Source: Streptomyces sp. Ncost-T10-10d
GTDB taxonomy: Bacteria > Actinomycetota > Actinomycetes > Streptomycetales > Streptomycetaceae
Reading direction: 5' to 3'
Length of the DNA: 64,000 bases
NCBI RefSeq assembly: GCF_900091955.1
Contig: NZ_FMDF01000053.1
Span: 1-64,000, forward strand
Positions 55,850 through 64,000 of this stretch are shown in pieces. How positions within the stretch are numbered: position 1 is the first letter of the stretch; each line of letters opens with the position of its first letter. The notes under the pieces are model-generated. The model saw only the letters and a program-made list of their open reading frames with translations, ran no database searches and had not been told where the DNA came from. Made by a program: the position numbers and the translations under genes.

Positions 55850-56680
55850 ATGTCTCGCCCGGGGAACACCACACACATCACGGACAGCACTGACAGCGTC
55901 GACACCCCTCAGGATGCCGATACGACGGAGGACCGATCAGATCGTGGTCAGCCGCGTCCCGGCGGGCTTGAAAACACTCGGATGCCGTCAGCAGCCGAGC
56001 GCACACGAACTCTCGTACAGAGTACCTGTTCGGCAGTACTGCTCGTCGCCGGGCTGAACGCACCCGGCTCCGATCAGCTGACGCCGCTGACCAGGAACGT
56101 GGGCCCCGACGGGGATCTGTTCCTCGAACTCCCCGCTGATTCCCCGGTCGTGCGGGCCGCGACGCACGCCGAGGGGGACGAGCTGACCGCTGTGCTGGAG
56201 ATCACGGACGTCGCCCCGGTCTCCGTACCGCACCGCATCCGCGGCCGCGCCTGGGTCTCGGGCCGGCTCACCACCGTACCCGGCAGGTCGGGGCCCGGCC
56301 GGATGACGCTCCGGCTGGAGACGGGCGAGGCGTACGTCGACGATCTGTGGGGCGCCGAGGAGGTCGAACCCGACGAATTCCGCGACGCGGCCCCCGATCC
56401 GCTCGTCGGACACGAGGCGGAGCTGCTGCAGCATCTGCACGCGGCGCACGGTGCACAGCTGGACACACTGTGCGGGCTGCTCGGCGAGCGTGTGGCCCGT
56501 CACTGCGCGGCCCACCGGCCGTCTGTCGTACCGCTCGCACTGGACCGGTACGGGCTGCGTGTGCGCTTCCGCGAGGACGGGGGGTGCTTCGACACACGCT
56601 TCGAATTCCCCGAGCCGGTGCGGGACATCGGCGAGCTGCGCCACGCCATGCACACCCTCTTCGAGGCGGCGGCGCACTGA
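55850..56680 (+). CDS. DUF2470 domain protein under iron control
   Basis: 276 residues. The N-terminal 44 residues are Thr/Asp-rich and probably disordered. The rest (from PSAAERTRTLVQSTCSAVLL) has a split-barrel flavin-reductase/PNPOx-like fold and a C-terminal DUF2470-type domain (LLQHLHAAHGAQLDTLCGLL). DUF2470 occurs in HugZ-type haem-degrading proteins. Together with the iron box this suggests a role in haem iron release or iron homeostasis. The ATG at 55850 has GAGGAG ahead; internal Met at 55982 is a weaker alternative. No haem ligand can be named from sequence alone. Confidence 0.75.
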   Translation: MSRPGNTTHITDSTDSVDTPQDADTTEDRSDRGQPRPGGLENTRMPSAAERTRTLVQSTCSAVLLVAGLNAPGSDQLTPLTRNVGPDGDLFLELPADSPVVRAATHAEGDELTAVLEITDVAPVSVPHRIRGRAWVSGRLTTVPGRSGPGRMTLRLETGEAYVDDLWGAEEVEPDEFRDAAPDPLVGHEAELLQHLHAAHGAQLDTLCGLLGERVARHCAAHRPSVVPLALDRYGLRVRFREDGGCFDTRFEFPEPVRDIGELRHAMHTLFEAAAH

Positions 56681-56681
56681 A

Positions 56682-56698
56682 CGGGGGAACGGCCCCCG
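56682..56698. terminator. Short GC hairpin between convergent genes
   Basis: CGGGGG and CCCCCG flank a 5-nt loop in the 28-bp gap between the DUF2470 gene and rarA. A small bidirectional terminator is likely. Confidence 0.45.
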
Positions 56699-56708
56699 CG
56701 CGTCCCCC

Positions 56709-58067
56709 TCAGTCGGCGGACGGGCCGGAGAGCCGCTCGCGGACCCGCTCCACCACATCCGCATAGCGCGCTTCCGCGCCGTAGCGCGTGGGCTGGTAGT
56801 AGTGCTTGTCGCGTACGGCGTCCGGGGCGTACTGCTGAGCGGCGATACCGCCGGGGACATCGTGCGGATACACATAGCCCTGGGCGTGGCCCAGCTTGGC
56901 GGCGCCCTTGTAGTGGCCATCGCGCAGATGGGCCGGGACGGGGCCCGCGAGCCCCTTCCGTACGTCCTCCTGGGCGGCGAAGATCGCCAGTGTCGCCGCA
57001 TTGGACTTGGGGGCGAGAGCCAGGGCGATCGTGGCATGGCTCAGGGTGAGCGCCGCCTCGGGGAAACCGATCATGGCGACCGCCTGGGCGGCCGCGACGG
57101 CGGTGGGTAGTGCCGTGGGGTCGGCGAGACCGATGTCCTCGCTGGCCGAGATCATCAGCCGCCGGGCGATGAACCGGGGGTCCTCCCCCGCCTCGATCAT
57201 CCGGGCCAGATAGTGCAGCGCGGCATCCACATCGGAGCCACGGATCGACTTGATGAGCGCACTCGCCACGTCGTAGTGCTGGTCGCCGTCCCGGTCGTAC
57301 TTGACGGCGGCACGGTCGACGGTCTCCTCCAGGGTCAGGAGCGTGATCTCCTTCTCCTGTTTGGCCAGCGCCGCACCGGCCGCGGCCTCCAGTGCCGTGA
57401 GCGCCCGGCGGGCGTCGCCGCCCGCGATGCGCAGCAGATGCGCCTCGGAGTCGCCCGGCAGCGCCACCGCGCCGCCGAGTCCTCGCTCGTCGGTCAGGGC
57501 ACGCTGCAGCAGGCCGCGCAGATCGTCGTCGGTGAGCGATTCCAGGGTGAGCAGCAGCGAGCGCGACAGCAGCGGCGAGATGATCGAGAAGTACGGATTC
57601 TCGGTGGTCGCCGCGATCAGCGTCACCCAGCGGTTCTCCACCGCCGGGAGCAGCGAGTCCTGCTGCGCCTTGGAGAAGCGGTGGATCTCGTCGAGGAAGA
57701 GGACGGTCTCCTTGCCGTAGCCTCCGGTGGCGCGGCGGGCGCCCTCGATGACGGCCCGCACTTCCTTGACGCCCGCGGTGATCGCGGAGAGTTCGACGAA
57801 GCGCTTGTTGGTGGCCTTGCTGACCACGTACGCCAGAGTCGTCTTCCCGATGCCGGGCGGGCCCCAGAGGATCACCGACGACGGGCCTGCGGGCCCGCCG
57901 TTCCCCTCGCCGACGAGGCGGCGCAACGGCGAGCCCGGCTTGAGCAGATGCTGCTGGCCGACGACCTCGTCGAGGGTGCGGGGACGCATCCGGACAGCCA
58001 GTGGGCTGCTGGACGGGTCCTTCTCCTGGCGGTCTTCGGCGGCTGCGGTAAAGAGGTCGGGCTCCAC
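56709..58067 (-). CDS. rarA: Replication-associated recombination protein A (MgsA/RarA)
   Basis: A 452-residue AAA+ ATPase of the clamp-loader class acting at stalled forks. Walker [11 protein letters not shown] near residue 70, Walker [12 protein letters not shown], sensor [10 protein letters not shown] and the Arg finger region [12 protein letters not shown]. The C-terminal tetramerisation part includes [15 protein letters not shown]. The start is GTG at 58067. An N-terminal FTAAAEDRQ fits the SSB/clamp-interacting tail of the family. Confidence 0.94.
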   Translation of the reverse strand: MEPDLFTAAAEDRQEKDPSSSPLAVRMRPRTLDEVVGQQHLLKPGSPLRRLVGEGNGGPAGPSSVILWGPPGIGKTTLAYVVSKATNKRFVELSAITAGVKEVRAVIEGARRATGGYGKETVLFLDEIHRFSKAQQDSLLPAVENRWVTLIAATTENPYFSIISPLLSRSLLLTLESLTDDDLRGLLQRALTDERGLGGAVALPGDSEAHLLRIAGGDARRALTALEAAAGAALAKQEKEITLLTLEETVDRAAVKYDRDGDQHYDVASALIKSIRGSDVDAALHYLARMIEAGEDPRFIARRLMISASEDIGLADPTALPTAVAAAQAVAMIGFPEAALTLSHATIALALAPKSNAATLAIFAAQEDVRKGLAGPVPAHLRDGHYKGAAKLGHAQGYVYPHDVPGGIAAQQYAPDAVRDKHYYQPTRYGAEARYADVVERVRERLSGPSAD

Positions 58068-58136
58068 GTTTTGAAGCCTATGTCACGGCACCGACATCCC
58101 TGCCGGGCCGGTCGCCCGGCAGGAGCGACAGGCCGG

Positions 58137-58772
58137 TCAGCTGGTCCAGAAGTCCCACCAGCGGGTCAGGATCAGCATGCCGATGATGCCGATCCACAGG
58201 ACCGGCGGCACCCAGTGGAACTCCGTCAGTCCGTTGCGCAGCCAGTTCGGCGCGGGCAGGATCCGGTGCTTGACGTTGTGCGCCGTGACGTAGCAGAACA
58301 TGAAGATCGTGGCGACCCAGGCCAGGCAGCACCACAGGCAGAGAGAGTTGATGTTGTAGAGCGACTGGTACTGGAGCCAGGTGCAGAAGCCGACGCCGAA
58401 CAGCGTGCCGGCGTTCATCCCGAGCCAGTACCAGCTGCGGAAGCGGGCGCCGGCGAGGAGTGCCAGGCCGATGCCGATGATCACGGAGTAGGTGACCAGA
58501 CCGAGCATCGGGTTCGGGAAGCCGAAGGCGGCCGCCTGCTCGCTCTTCATGATGTTGCCGCATGCGACGACCGGGTTGAGGCTGCAGCCCGGTGTGAAGT
58601 TGGGGTCCTCCAGCAACTTGAACTTGTCGATGGTGATGACCCAGGCGGCGAGGAGTCCGGCGGCGCCTGTGATCACCAGCAGCAGTGCGAACGCCCGACT
58701 GCCGCCGATGGTCCTCTTCGCGCCGGCCTCGTCCTGGTCGGAGGAGGGATGGTCAACCGCTGCAGTCGTCAT
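58137..58772 (-). CDS. Vitamin K epoxide reductase (VKOR) family membrane protein
   Basis: 211 residues with about four to five membrane helices (first AFALLLVITGAAGLLAAWVI). The redox Cys expected in VKOR are present: Cys pair in PGCSLNPVVACGNIM (loop) and CLWCC (CxxC) in the membrane near residue 147. Bacterial VKOR reoxidises DsbA-like proteins using quinone. No DsbA lies adjacent. Between rarA and hisS, all on the - strand. Confidence 0.9.
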   Translation of the reverse strand: MTTAAVDHPSSDQDEAGAKRTIGGSRAFALLLVITGAAGLLAAWVITIDKFKLLEDPNFTPGCSLNPVVACGNIMKSEQAAAFGFPNPMLGLVTYSVIIGIGLALLAGARFRSWYWLGMNAGTLFGVGFCTWLQYQSLYNINSLCLWCCLAWVATIFMFCYVTAHNVKHRILPAPNWLRNGLTEFHWVPPVLWIGIIGMLILTRWWDFWTS

Positions 58773-59106
58773 ATCGCCGTTCCGTCAGTGAGTGGCCTGC
58801 TGGGCACCGTCATTGTGCCGCACCGCGTCGCTCGCCTTCTGTTCGATGGACATAAAGGTGTCCGCAGAGCCCTGCGCACTGCCGGCACGGAACACCCGGG
58901 TCCGTAAGGCACTCGGGACCGGGGCCGAAGCCGCGGTGGAGGTGCACGGCCCGCGCGAGCGTCACGGCACAGTGACCGCGGTGGACGGCGTGGACCCGGC
59001 TTCCGCCGACCGCCGCCGCGTCCCCGGGCCGGAACCGTCCGCCAGGATGAATCCACGCCCACAGGGTTGACGGTGCGCGCGACGGTGATGTGAGGGGTGA
59101 GACGCA

Positions 59107-59138
59107 CTGTGCCCGCCCGACGGACCGGGCGGGCACAG
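59107..59138. terminator. hisS terminator, 12-bp perfect stem
   Basis: CTGTGCCCGCCC (59107-59118) and GGGCGGGCACAG (59127-59138) enclose an 8-nt loop, 17 bp beyond the hisS stop. The rest of the spacer towards the VKOR gene (58773-59106) shows no convincing gene. Confidence 0.8.
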
Positions 59139-59154
59139 GTGGTCCGGCAATCGA

Positions 59155-60417
59155 TCAGGCCAGCTTCTGCTGAAGCTCGGCCACCAGTGCGCCCAGCGCG
59201 ACGGGCTGCTGTTCGCCGGACTCCATGTCCTTGAGCTGAACGACGCCCTCGGCCAGATCCCGCTCACCCGCGACGATCGTGAACCGCGCCCCGGACCGGT
59301 TCGCGCTCTTCATCGCACCCTTGAGGCCGCGGCCTCCGTACGCGAAGTCCGTCGCCACACCCTCGCGGCGCAGCTGCGTGACGATCCCGAAGAGCACCCG
59401 CCGGGCCTCTTCGCCGAGCGGTACCGCGAAGACGCTGGTGGTCGCGGGCAGTTCGAGCTCGATGCCCTCCGCCTCCAGCGCGAGCACCGTACGGTCCACG
59501 CCGAGTGCCCAGCCGACCGACGGGAGGGCCGGGCCGCCGATCATCTCGGAGAGGCCGTCGTAGCGGCCGCCGCCGCCCACCGCGGACTGCGAGCCGAGTC
59601 CGTCGTGGACGAACTCGAAGGTGGTGCGGGTGTAGTAGTCGAGACCGCGGACGAGTTTCTCGTCGTCCTCGTACACGACGCCGGCGGCGGTCAGCAGTTC
59701 GCGGACCTCCTCGTGGTACGCCTTGCACGCGTCGCACAGGTAGTCGCGCAGCACCGGAGCGCCGACCAGCTGCTTCTGCACCTCGGGGCGCTTGTCGTCG
59801 AGGACCCGCAGCGGGTTGAGTTCGATGCGGCGGCGGGTGTCGTCGTCGAGGTCGAGGTCGCGCAGGAACTCCTGGAGCGCGTCCCGGTAGACGGGGCGGC
59901 ACTCCTTGTCGCCCAGCGAGTTGAGCAGGATGCGGAAGTTCTGCAGACCCAGCGTGCGGTACGCCTGGTCGGCCAGGATGATCAGCTCGGCGTCCAGCGC
60001 CGGGTCCTCGGCGCCGATCGCCTCGGCACCGACCTGCGAGAAGTGCCGGTAGCGGCCCTTCTGCGGGCGCTCGTAGCGGTAGTACGAGCCGGAGTACCAG
60101 AGCTTCACGGGCAGGTTGCCGAGCTTGTGGAGGTTGGCCTCCAGCGCGGCGCGCAGCACGGAGGCGGTGCCCTCCGGGCGCAGCGCCAGCTGGGAGCCGC
60201 CCTTGGTGGTGAGGGTGTACATCTCCTTCGTCACGATGTCGGTTGACTCACCGACACCGCGCGAGAAGAGGGCCACGTCCTCGAAGCCGGGCGTCTCGAT
60301 GTAGCCGTAGCCGGAGTTCTTCAGGGGTGCGGCGATCGCCTCGCGCACCGCGAGGTACTTCGCGGAGTCGGGCGGGGTCAGGTCGTACGTGCCCTTGGGG
60401 GCCTTGAAGGTGCTCAC
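59155..60417 (-). CDS. hisS: Histidyl-tRNA synthetase
   Basis: A 420-residue class II synthetase. [15 protein letters not shown] at the N-terminus, motif 2 region [19 protein letters not shown], HisA motif [15 protein letters not shown], glycine-rich GGGGRYDGL and motif 3 [14 protein letters not shown]-terminal anticodon domain from about 325. GTG at 60417 ([10 protein letters not shown]) is the family start; the longer frame overlaps the next gene and is Arg/Pro-rich. Starts 13 bp after the metallo-hydrolase stop. Confidence 0.96.
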   Translation of the reverse strand: MSTFKAPKGTYDLTPPDSAKYLAVREAIAAPLKNSGYGYIETPGFEDVALFSRGVGESTDIVTKEMYTLTTKGGSQLALRPEGTASVLRAALEANLHKLGNLPVKLWYSGSYYRYERPQKGRYRHFSQVGAEAIGAEDPALDAELIILADQAYRTLGLQNFRILLNSLGDKECRPVYRDALQEFLRDLDLDDDTRRRIELNPLRVLDDKRPEVQKQLVGAPVLRDYLCDACKAYHEEVRELLTAAGVVYEDDEKLVRGLDYYTRTTFEFVHDGLGSQSAVGGGGRYDGLSEMIGGPALPSVGWALGVDRTVLALEAEGIELELPATTSVFAVPLGEEARRVLFGIVTQLRREGVATDFAYGGRGLKGAMKSANRSGARFTIVAGERDLAEGVVQLKDMESGEQQPVALGALVAELQQKLA

Positions 60418-60430
60418 GGATTTTCTCTCG

Positions 60431-61117
60431 TCACATTCCTCGTCGGGGCGCGTCCATACCGTGCAGATACGGATTCGAGGCGCGCTCGCGGCCGATGGTC
60501 GTCTGGGGGCCGTGGCCGGACAGCACCACGGTCGAGTCGTCGAGCGGCAGGCACACACGGGCCAGCGACTCGAGCAGCTCGGCGTGGTCGCCGCCGGGCA
60601 GGTCGGTGCGTCCGACGGAGCCGGCGAAGAGCAGGTCGCCCGAGAAGAGGATCTGCGGAACATCCGCGGCCTCGGGCAACCTGAACGTCACCGACCCCTT
60701 GGTATGGCCGGGCGCATGCGCGACACCGAACTCCAGACCGGCCAGCTTCAGCCGGGCGCCGTCACTCAGTTCCTTGACGTCGTCCGGCTCCCCCACCGTC
60801 AGCTCGCCCATGAGCGGCATCCCGATGGAGCGGCCGAGGGCCTTCTCCGGGTCGCTCATCATGTACCGGTCCTCCGGGTGGATCCAGGCAGGGACGTCGT
60901 GCGCGCCGCACACCGGGACGACCGAGGCGACATGGTCGATGTGGCCGTGGGTCAATACGACGGCGACGGGCTTCAGCCGATGCTTCTTGAGCGTTTCCTC
61001 GACTCCGGATGCGGCCTGATGGCCCGGGTCGATGATCACGCACTCCTCGCCTGCGGCCGGGGCGACCAGGTAACAGTTGGTCCCCCAGGCCCCGGCGGGG
61101 AACCCGGCAATGAGCAC
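60431..61117 (-). CDS. MBL-fold metallo-hydrolase (glyoxalase II-like)
   Basis: A 228-residue zinc hydrolase. Metal motif [13 protein letters not shown] near residue 55, further ligands in [28 protein letters not shown] and [14 protein letters not shown]. The layout is that of hydroxyacylglutathione hydrolase-like proteins; since actinomycetes use mycothiol, the substrate would differ from GSH thioesters. It is upstream of hisS by 13 bp, and that pairing is widespread. GTG start at 61117. Confidence 0.9.
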   Translation of the reverse strand: MLIAGFPAGAWGTNCYLVAPAAGEECVIIDPGHQAASGVEETLKKHRLKPVAVVLTHGHIDHVASVVPVCGAHDVPAWIHPEDRYMMSDPEKALGRSIGMPLMGELTVGEPDDVKELSDGARLKLAGLEFGVAHAPGHTKGSVTFRLPEAADVPQILFSGDLLFAGSVGRTDLPGGDHAELLESLARVCLPLDDSTVVLSGHGPQTTIGRERASNPYLHGMDAPRRGM

Positions 61118-61266
61118 GATCGTCCTTAATGGTCGTCCGACGATGGATTGCGACTGAGAAGGTCGCGGCAGTTCAGAGCCTACCGGCGCTCCTCATTCCA
61201 CAGCTAACCCATATACGGTACGGGGCAGCCCAGGCCTCATCACACGACCTACAAGGAGATCACCCG

Positions 61267-62049
61267 GTGGTCAGCAGCGATCAGCGGCGGCGGCAGCTCG
61301 CCAGGGAGAAGTTCGAGCGGCAGCAGCAGCGCCGGGAGGAGGCCCGCCGCAGGACGAGGCGTCTGACGGTCGTCATCGCGTCCGTGGTGGCCGTGGCGGC
61401 GATCGTCGGGGTGGGCTCGTATCTCGCCCTCGACGGCGACGGCAAGAAGGACAAGAGCGACGCGGCCGCGAGCCCGTCGGCCTCGCCGTCGGCGAGCGAG
61501 AGCAGCGCGCCCGAGCCCGCGCTGAAGATCGACAAAAAGGCGAAGTACACGATGTCGCTCAAGACGAGCCAGGGCGACATCGCATTCACGATGGACGCGG
61601 CGAAGACACCGCACACCACGAACTCCTTCAAGTCGCTGGCCGACAAGGGTTTCTTCGACGGTACGAAGTGCCACCGGCTGACCACGCAGAGCATTTTCGT
61701 CCTGCAGTGCGGTGACCCCAAGGGCGACGGCACGGGCGGCCCCGGCTACACGATCCCGGACGAGAACCTGACCGCGCTGGGCAAGGCGGGCAAGGACGGC
61801 ACGGTGACCTATCCGGCGGGCACGGTGGCGATGGCGAACACCGGCCAGGCACACACCGGCGGCAGCCAGTTCTTCCTCGTGTACAAGGACAGCAAACTGC
61901 CGCCCACCTACACCCCGTTCGGCACGATGGACGATGCCTCGCTGAAGGCTGTCAAGGACATCGGTGCGGCGGGTGTGGCCGGCGGTGCGGCCGACGGTGC
62001 GCCGAAGAAGGCCGTGAACATCTCGAAGGCCGCTGTCGACAAGTCGTGA
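61267..62049 (+). CDS. Membrane-anchored peptidyl-prolyl cis-trans isomerase (cyclophilin)
   Basis: 260 residues. Basic N-terminal tail (RRRQLAREKFERQQQRREEA), one transmembrane helix at about 33-55 (VVIASVVAVAAIVGVGSYLAL), a Ser/Pro linker and a cyclophilin domain outside the membrane. The domain keeps the catalytic Arg in KCHRLTTQ, GGPGYTIPDEN, TVAMANTGQAHTGGSQFF and the FG near TYTPFG. GTG at 61267 has AAGGAG 9 nt ahead. Probably folds secreted or cell-wall proteins. Divergent from the metallo-hydrolase gene. Confidence 0.93.
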   Translation: MVSSDQRRRQLAREKFERQQQRREEARRRTRRLTVVIASVVAVAAIVGVGSYLALDGDGKKDKSDAAASPSASPSASESSAPEPALKIDKKAKYTMSLKTSQGDIAFTMDAAKTPHTTNSFKSLADKGFFDGTKCHRLTTQSIFVLQCGDPKGDGTGGPGYTIPDENLTALGKAGKDGTVTYPAGTVAMANTGQAHTGGSQFFLVYKDSKLPPTYTPFGTMDDASLKAVKDIGAAGVAGGAADGAPKKAVNISKAAVDKS

Positions 62050-62253
62050 TGTGGCCGGGGCGGCCGGACCGGGCCGGCCGGTGGTGACGACGAAGGGCGG
62101 GCCGGATTATTTTCGGCCGCGCTGAGTGCGGACAGCCGGGCGGCCGGTCGCCTAGATTGGCGTTGTGCAGGGCGGGCGCTGCCCGCCCCAGGAAACTGTG
62201 GACGATGCCAGGGGGGCGAACCCTCTCGCAGGGCATCAGGTGGAGGAGGCGCT

Positions 62254-63483
62254 GTGAGCAGCGACCCGTGGGGCCGCGTCGATGAGACGGGCACCGTGTA
62301 CGTGCGTACAGCCGATGGCGAGCAGGTCGTCGGATCGTGGCAGGCGGGTTCCCCCGAGGAGGCTCTGGCCTACTTCGAGCGCAAGTACGAGGGCATTGTG
62401 GTCGAGATCGGCCTCCTCGAACGGCGGGTGAAGACCACCGACCTGTCGGCCAAGGACGCCACGACCGCCATCGAGCATCTGCGTCTGCAGGTGGATGAGC
62501 ATCACGCCGTCGGTGACCTCGACGCGCTGCGCAAGCGACTCGACGCGCTCGTCGCGACGGTCGACTCGCGGCGCGAGGAGCGCAAGGCCCAGAAGGCGAA
62601 GCAGACCGACGAGGCGAAGCACGCCAAGGAGGCGCTGGTCACCGAGGCCGAGGAACTGGCGCAGAGCGAGCAGTGGCGCTCCGCGGGCGAGCGCCTCCGT
62701 GCGCTCGTCGACACGTGGAAGGGCCTTCCGCGGCTCGACCGCAAGTCCGACGACGAGTTGTGGCACCGCTTCTCGCACGCCCGCTCGGCGTTCTCCAAGC
62801 GCCGCAAGGCCCACTTCGCCTCGCTGGACGCCCAGCGCGAGGAGGCCCGCAAGGCCAAGGAGAAGCTGGTCGTGGAGGCCGAGTCGCTCTCCGGCTCCAC
62901 GGACTGGGGAGCGACGGCCGCCCGCTATCGCGACCTGATGACGGAGTGGAAGGCGGCGGGCCGCGCCCAGCGCGAGGCCGAGGACGATCTGTGGAACCGC
63001 TTCCGCGGTGCTCAGGACGTCTTCTTCGCCGCCCGCAGCGAGATCTTCGCCGAGCGGGACGCGGAGCAGGGCGAGAACCTCAAGCTCAAGGAGGAGCTCG
63101 CGGTCGAGGCCGAGAAGCTGGTGCCGGTGCAGGACCTGAAGGCGGCCAGGGCCGCGTTCCGGGCCATCAACGAGCGCTGGGAGGCCATCGGCCATGTGCC
63201 GCGTGACGCCCGCCCGAAGGTCGAGGGGCGGATGCACGCGGTGGAGCGGGCGCTCCAGGAGGCGGAGGAGTCGGAGTGGCGCCGGACGAACCCGGAGGCA
63301 CGTGCGCGCGCCGCGGGTCTGACCGGTCAGCTGCAGGCGGCCGTGGACAAGCTGCGTACGCAGATCGACACGGCCCGCGCCTCGGGCAACAACGCCCGGG
63401 CCGACAAGCTGGCCAAGGAGCTCGAAGGCCGTCAGGCGCTGCTGGACCAGGCGCTGAAGGGCCTGGAGGAGTTCGGCGGCTGA
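62254..63483 (+). CDS. DUF349 domain-containing coiled-coil protein
   Basis: 409 residues, mostly charged helix. At least three DUF349 repeats are visible, each with a W...WK or W...F pattern (SEQWRSAGERLRALVDTWKGL; the next two repeats at about 220-260 and 290-330). The N-terminal 60 residues form a separate domain (DETGTVYVRTADGEQ). GTG at 62254 has GGAGGAGG upstream. The E. coli relative affects the stringent response or cell growth in some reports; here it lies next to relA, so a connected function is possible. Function remains open. Confidence 0.9.
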   Translation: MSSDPWGRVDETGTVYVRTADGEQVVGSWQAGSPEEALAYFERKYEGIVVEIGLLERRVKTTDLSAKDATTAIEHLRLQVDEHHAVGDLDALRKRLDALVATVDSRREERKAQKAKQTDEAKHAKEALVTEAEELAQSEQWRSAGERLRALVDTWKGLPRLDRKSDDELWHRFSHARSAFSKRRKAHFASLDAQREEARKAKEKLVVEAESLSGSTDWGATAARYRDLMTEWKAAGRAQREAEDDLWNRFRGAQDVFFAARSEIFAERDAEQGENLKLKEELAVEAEKLVPVQDLKAARAAFRAINERWEAIGHVPRDARPKVEGRMHAVERALQEAEESEWRRTNPEARARAAGLTGQLQAAVDKLRTQIDTARASGNNARADKLAKELEGRQALLDQALKGLEEFGG

Positions 63484-63514
63484 AGCAGCACCTGCTGCTG
63501 ACCGGCTTGTGACA

Positions 63515-63556
63515 AGGCCCCCTGTGCGCGTCCCTCGGGACGGGCACAGGGGGCCT
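63515..63556. terminator. Bidirectional terminator between DUF349 and relA genes
   Basis: AGGCCCCCTGTGC (63515-63527) and GCACAGGGGGCCT (63544-63556) form a perfect 13-bp stem; an inner CGTCCC/GGGACG extends it. It serves the convergent DUF349 gene (+) and relA (-). Confidence 0.85.
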
Positions 63557-63580
63557 CTCGTATGCGCGGGGTCGATCGGG

Positions 63581-64000
63581 TCAGGGCCTGCGGGCCGAAG
63601 TGACGCGGTATACGTCGTAGACGCCCTCCACGCCCCGCACCGCCTTCAGCACGTGTCCGAGGTGCTTGGGGTCACCCATCTCGAAGGTGAAGCGCGAGGT
63701 GGCCACCCGGTCCCGGGAGGTCTGGACGGCCGCCGACAGGATGTTGACATGCTGATCCGACAGGACGCGGGTGACGTCCGAGAGCAGCCGCGACCGGTCC
63801 AGGGCCTCGACCTGGATGGCGACCAGGAAGACCGAGGACTGGGTGGGCGCCCACTCGACGTCCAGGATCCGCTCCGGCTGCTGCGACAACGAGTCGACGT
63901 TGACGCAGTCGGCGCGGTGCACGGAGACGCCGCTGCCGCGGGTGACGAAGCCGATGATCGGATCGCCGGGGACCGGCGTGCAGCAGCGGGCCAGTTTGAC
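63581..64000 (-). CDS. relA: GTP pyrophosphokinase / (p)ppGpp synthetase RelA, C-terminal end
   Basis: Only the last 139 codons are in the window; the frame is open to the right edge. It contains the conserved-cysteine (zinc-finger) region [17 protein letters not shown] followed by [13 protein letters not shown], and the C-terminal ACT domain ([20 protein letters not shown]). This is the regulatory end of a long RelA/SpoT homologue that binds the ribosome. The synthetase and hydrolase domains lie outside. Streptomyces RelA controls the stringent response and antibiotic onset (established). Confidence 0.93.
   Translation of the reverse strand, partial: VKLARCCTPVPGDPIIGFVTRGSGVSVHRADCVNVDSLSQQPERILDVEWAPTQSSVFLVAIQVEALDRSRLLSDVTRVLSDQHVNILSAAVQTSRDRVATSRFTFEMGDPKHLGHVLKAVRGVEGVYDVYRVTSARRP

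Noticed and set aside
58773..59154. Frame starting LTPHITVARTVNP, resembling the HxTxxR motif of 2H phosphoesterases (2'-5' RNA ligase)
   Set aside because: Only one motif-like stretch is present, the second HxT is missing, and the remainder is Arg/Pro-rich. It begins at the hisS terminator. Probably chance, at best a remnant.

Overview
The window is about 64 kb of very GC-rich DNA. It has strong third-position G/C bias, frequent GTG starts and 4-bp stop/start overlaps (ATGA or GTGA). Gene content and order (guaB1, rpe, rsmB-fmt, priA, metK, coaBC, rpoZ, gmk, sIHF, the pyr operon, bldD, nusB-efp, aro genes, mltG, ruvX, alaS, rpsD, rarA, hisS, relA) are those of the core arm of a Streptomyces chromosome. 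BldD, sIHF and a DmdR1-type iron box make an actinomycete certain and Streptomyces very likely. No tRNA, rRNA, CRISPR array, insertion sequence or prophage was seen.

Positions 1-10107 (+ strand) hold a tightly packed accessory catabolic cluster: a beta-helix protein cut by the left edge, a Gfo/Idh/MocA oxidoreductase, a sugar-type ABC importer (lipoprotein and two permeases, no ATPase), an atypical SDR protein, a DHDPS-family aldolase/lyase, a D-2-hydroxyacid dehydrogenase and an FAH-family hydrolase. The set looks like uptake and oxidative or aldol breakdown of an unidentified carbohydrate or sugar acid. Positions 10136-15002 (- strand) hold an amino-acid module: an FAD enzyme with the tryptophan/phenylalanine 2-monooxygenase signature, a nitrilase-family amidohydrolase, an Lrp/AsnC regulator and an aldehyde dehydrogenase.

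Positions 15200-30019 carry guaB1, an orphan class I terpene cyclase, a SorC-type regulator, rpe, rsmB, fmt, an HTH-like hypothetical protein, priA (without a recognisable helicase ATPase site), metK, coaBC, rpoZ, gmk and the nucleoid protein sIHF. Positions 30264-40330 are the complete de novo UMP operon except pyrE, read right to left: pyrR, pyrB, pyrC, a conserved membrane protein, carA, carB, pyrD, pyrF. A PyrR-binding RNA loop covers the leader and Shine-Dalgarno of pyrR, and a tetraloop hairpin separates carB from pyrD. The developmental regulator bldD diverges from pyrR and has an operator-like palindrome over its own -10 region.

Positions 41170-54450 (- strand) contain nusB, efp, a peptidase-like protein with altered metal ligands, a P-loop protein with an apparent frameshift, aroQ, an aroK-aroB fusion, aroC, aroE, mltG, ruvX, alaS and two small conserved proteins. 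Positions 54679-64000 contain a broken STAND-type regulator, rpsD, an iron-box-controlled DUF2470 protein, rarA, a VKOR-family protein, hisS, a metallo-hydrolase, a membrane-anchored cyclophilin, a DUF349 protein and the C-terminal end of relA.

Function calls rest on motifs read by eye and on recalled families; no database search was run. Where I recall Streptomyces coelicolor orthologues (the SCO1461-SCO1513 region), that is memory, not a computed match.
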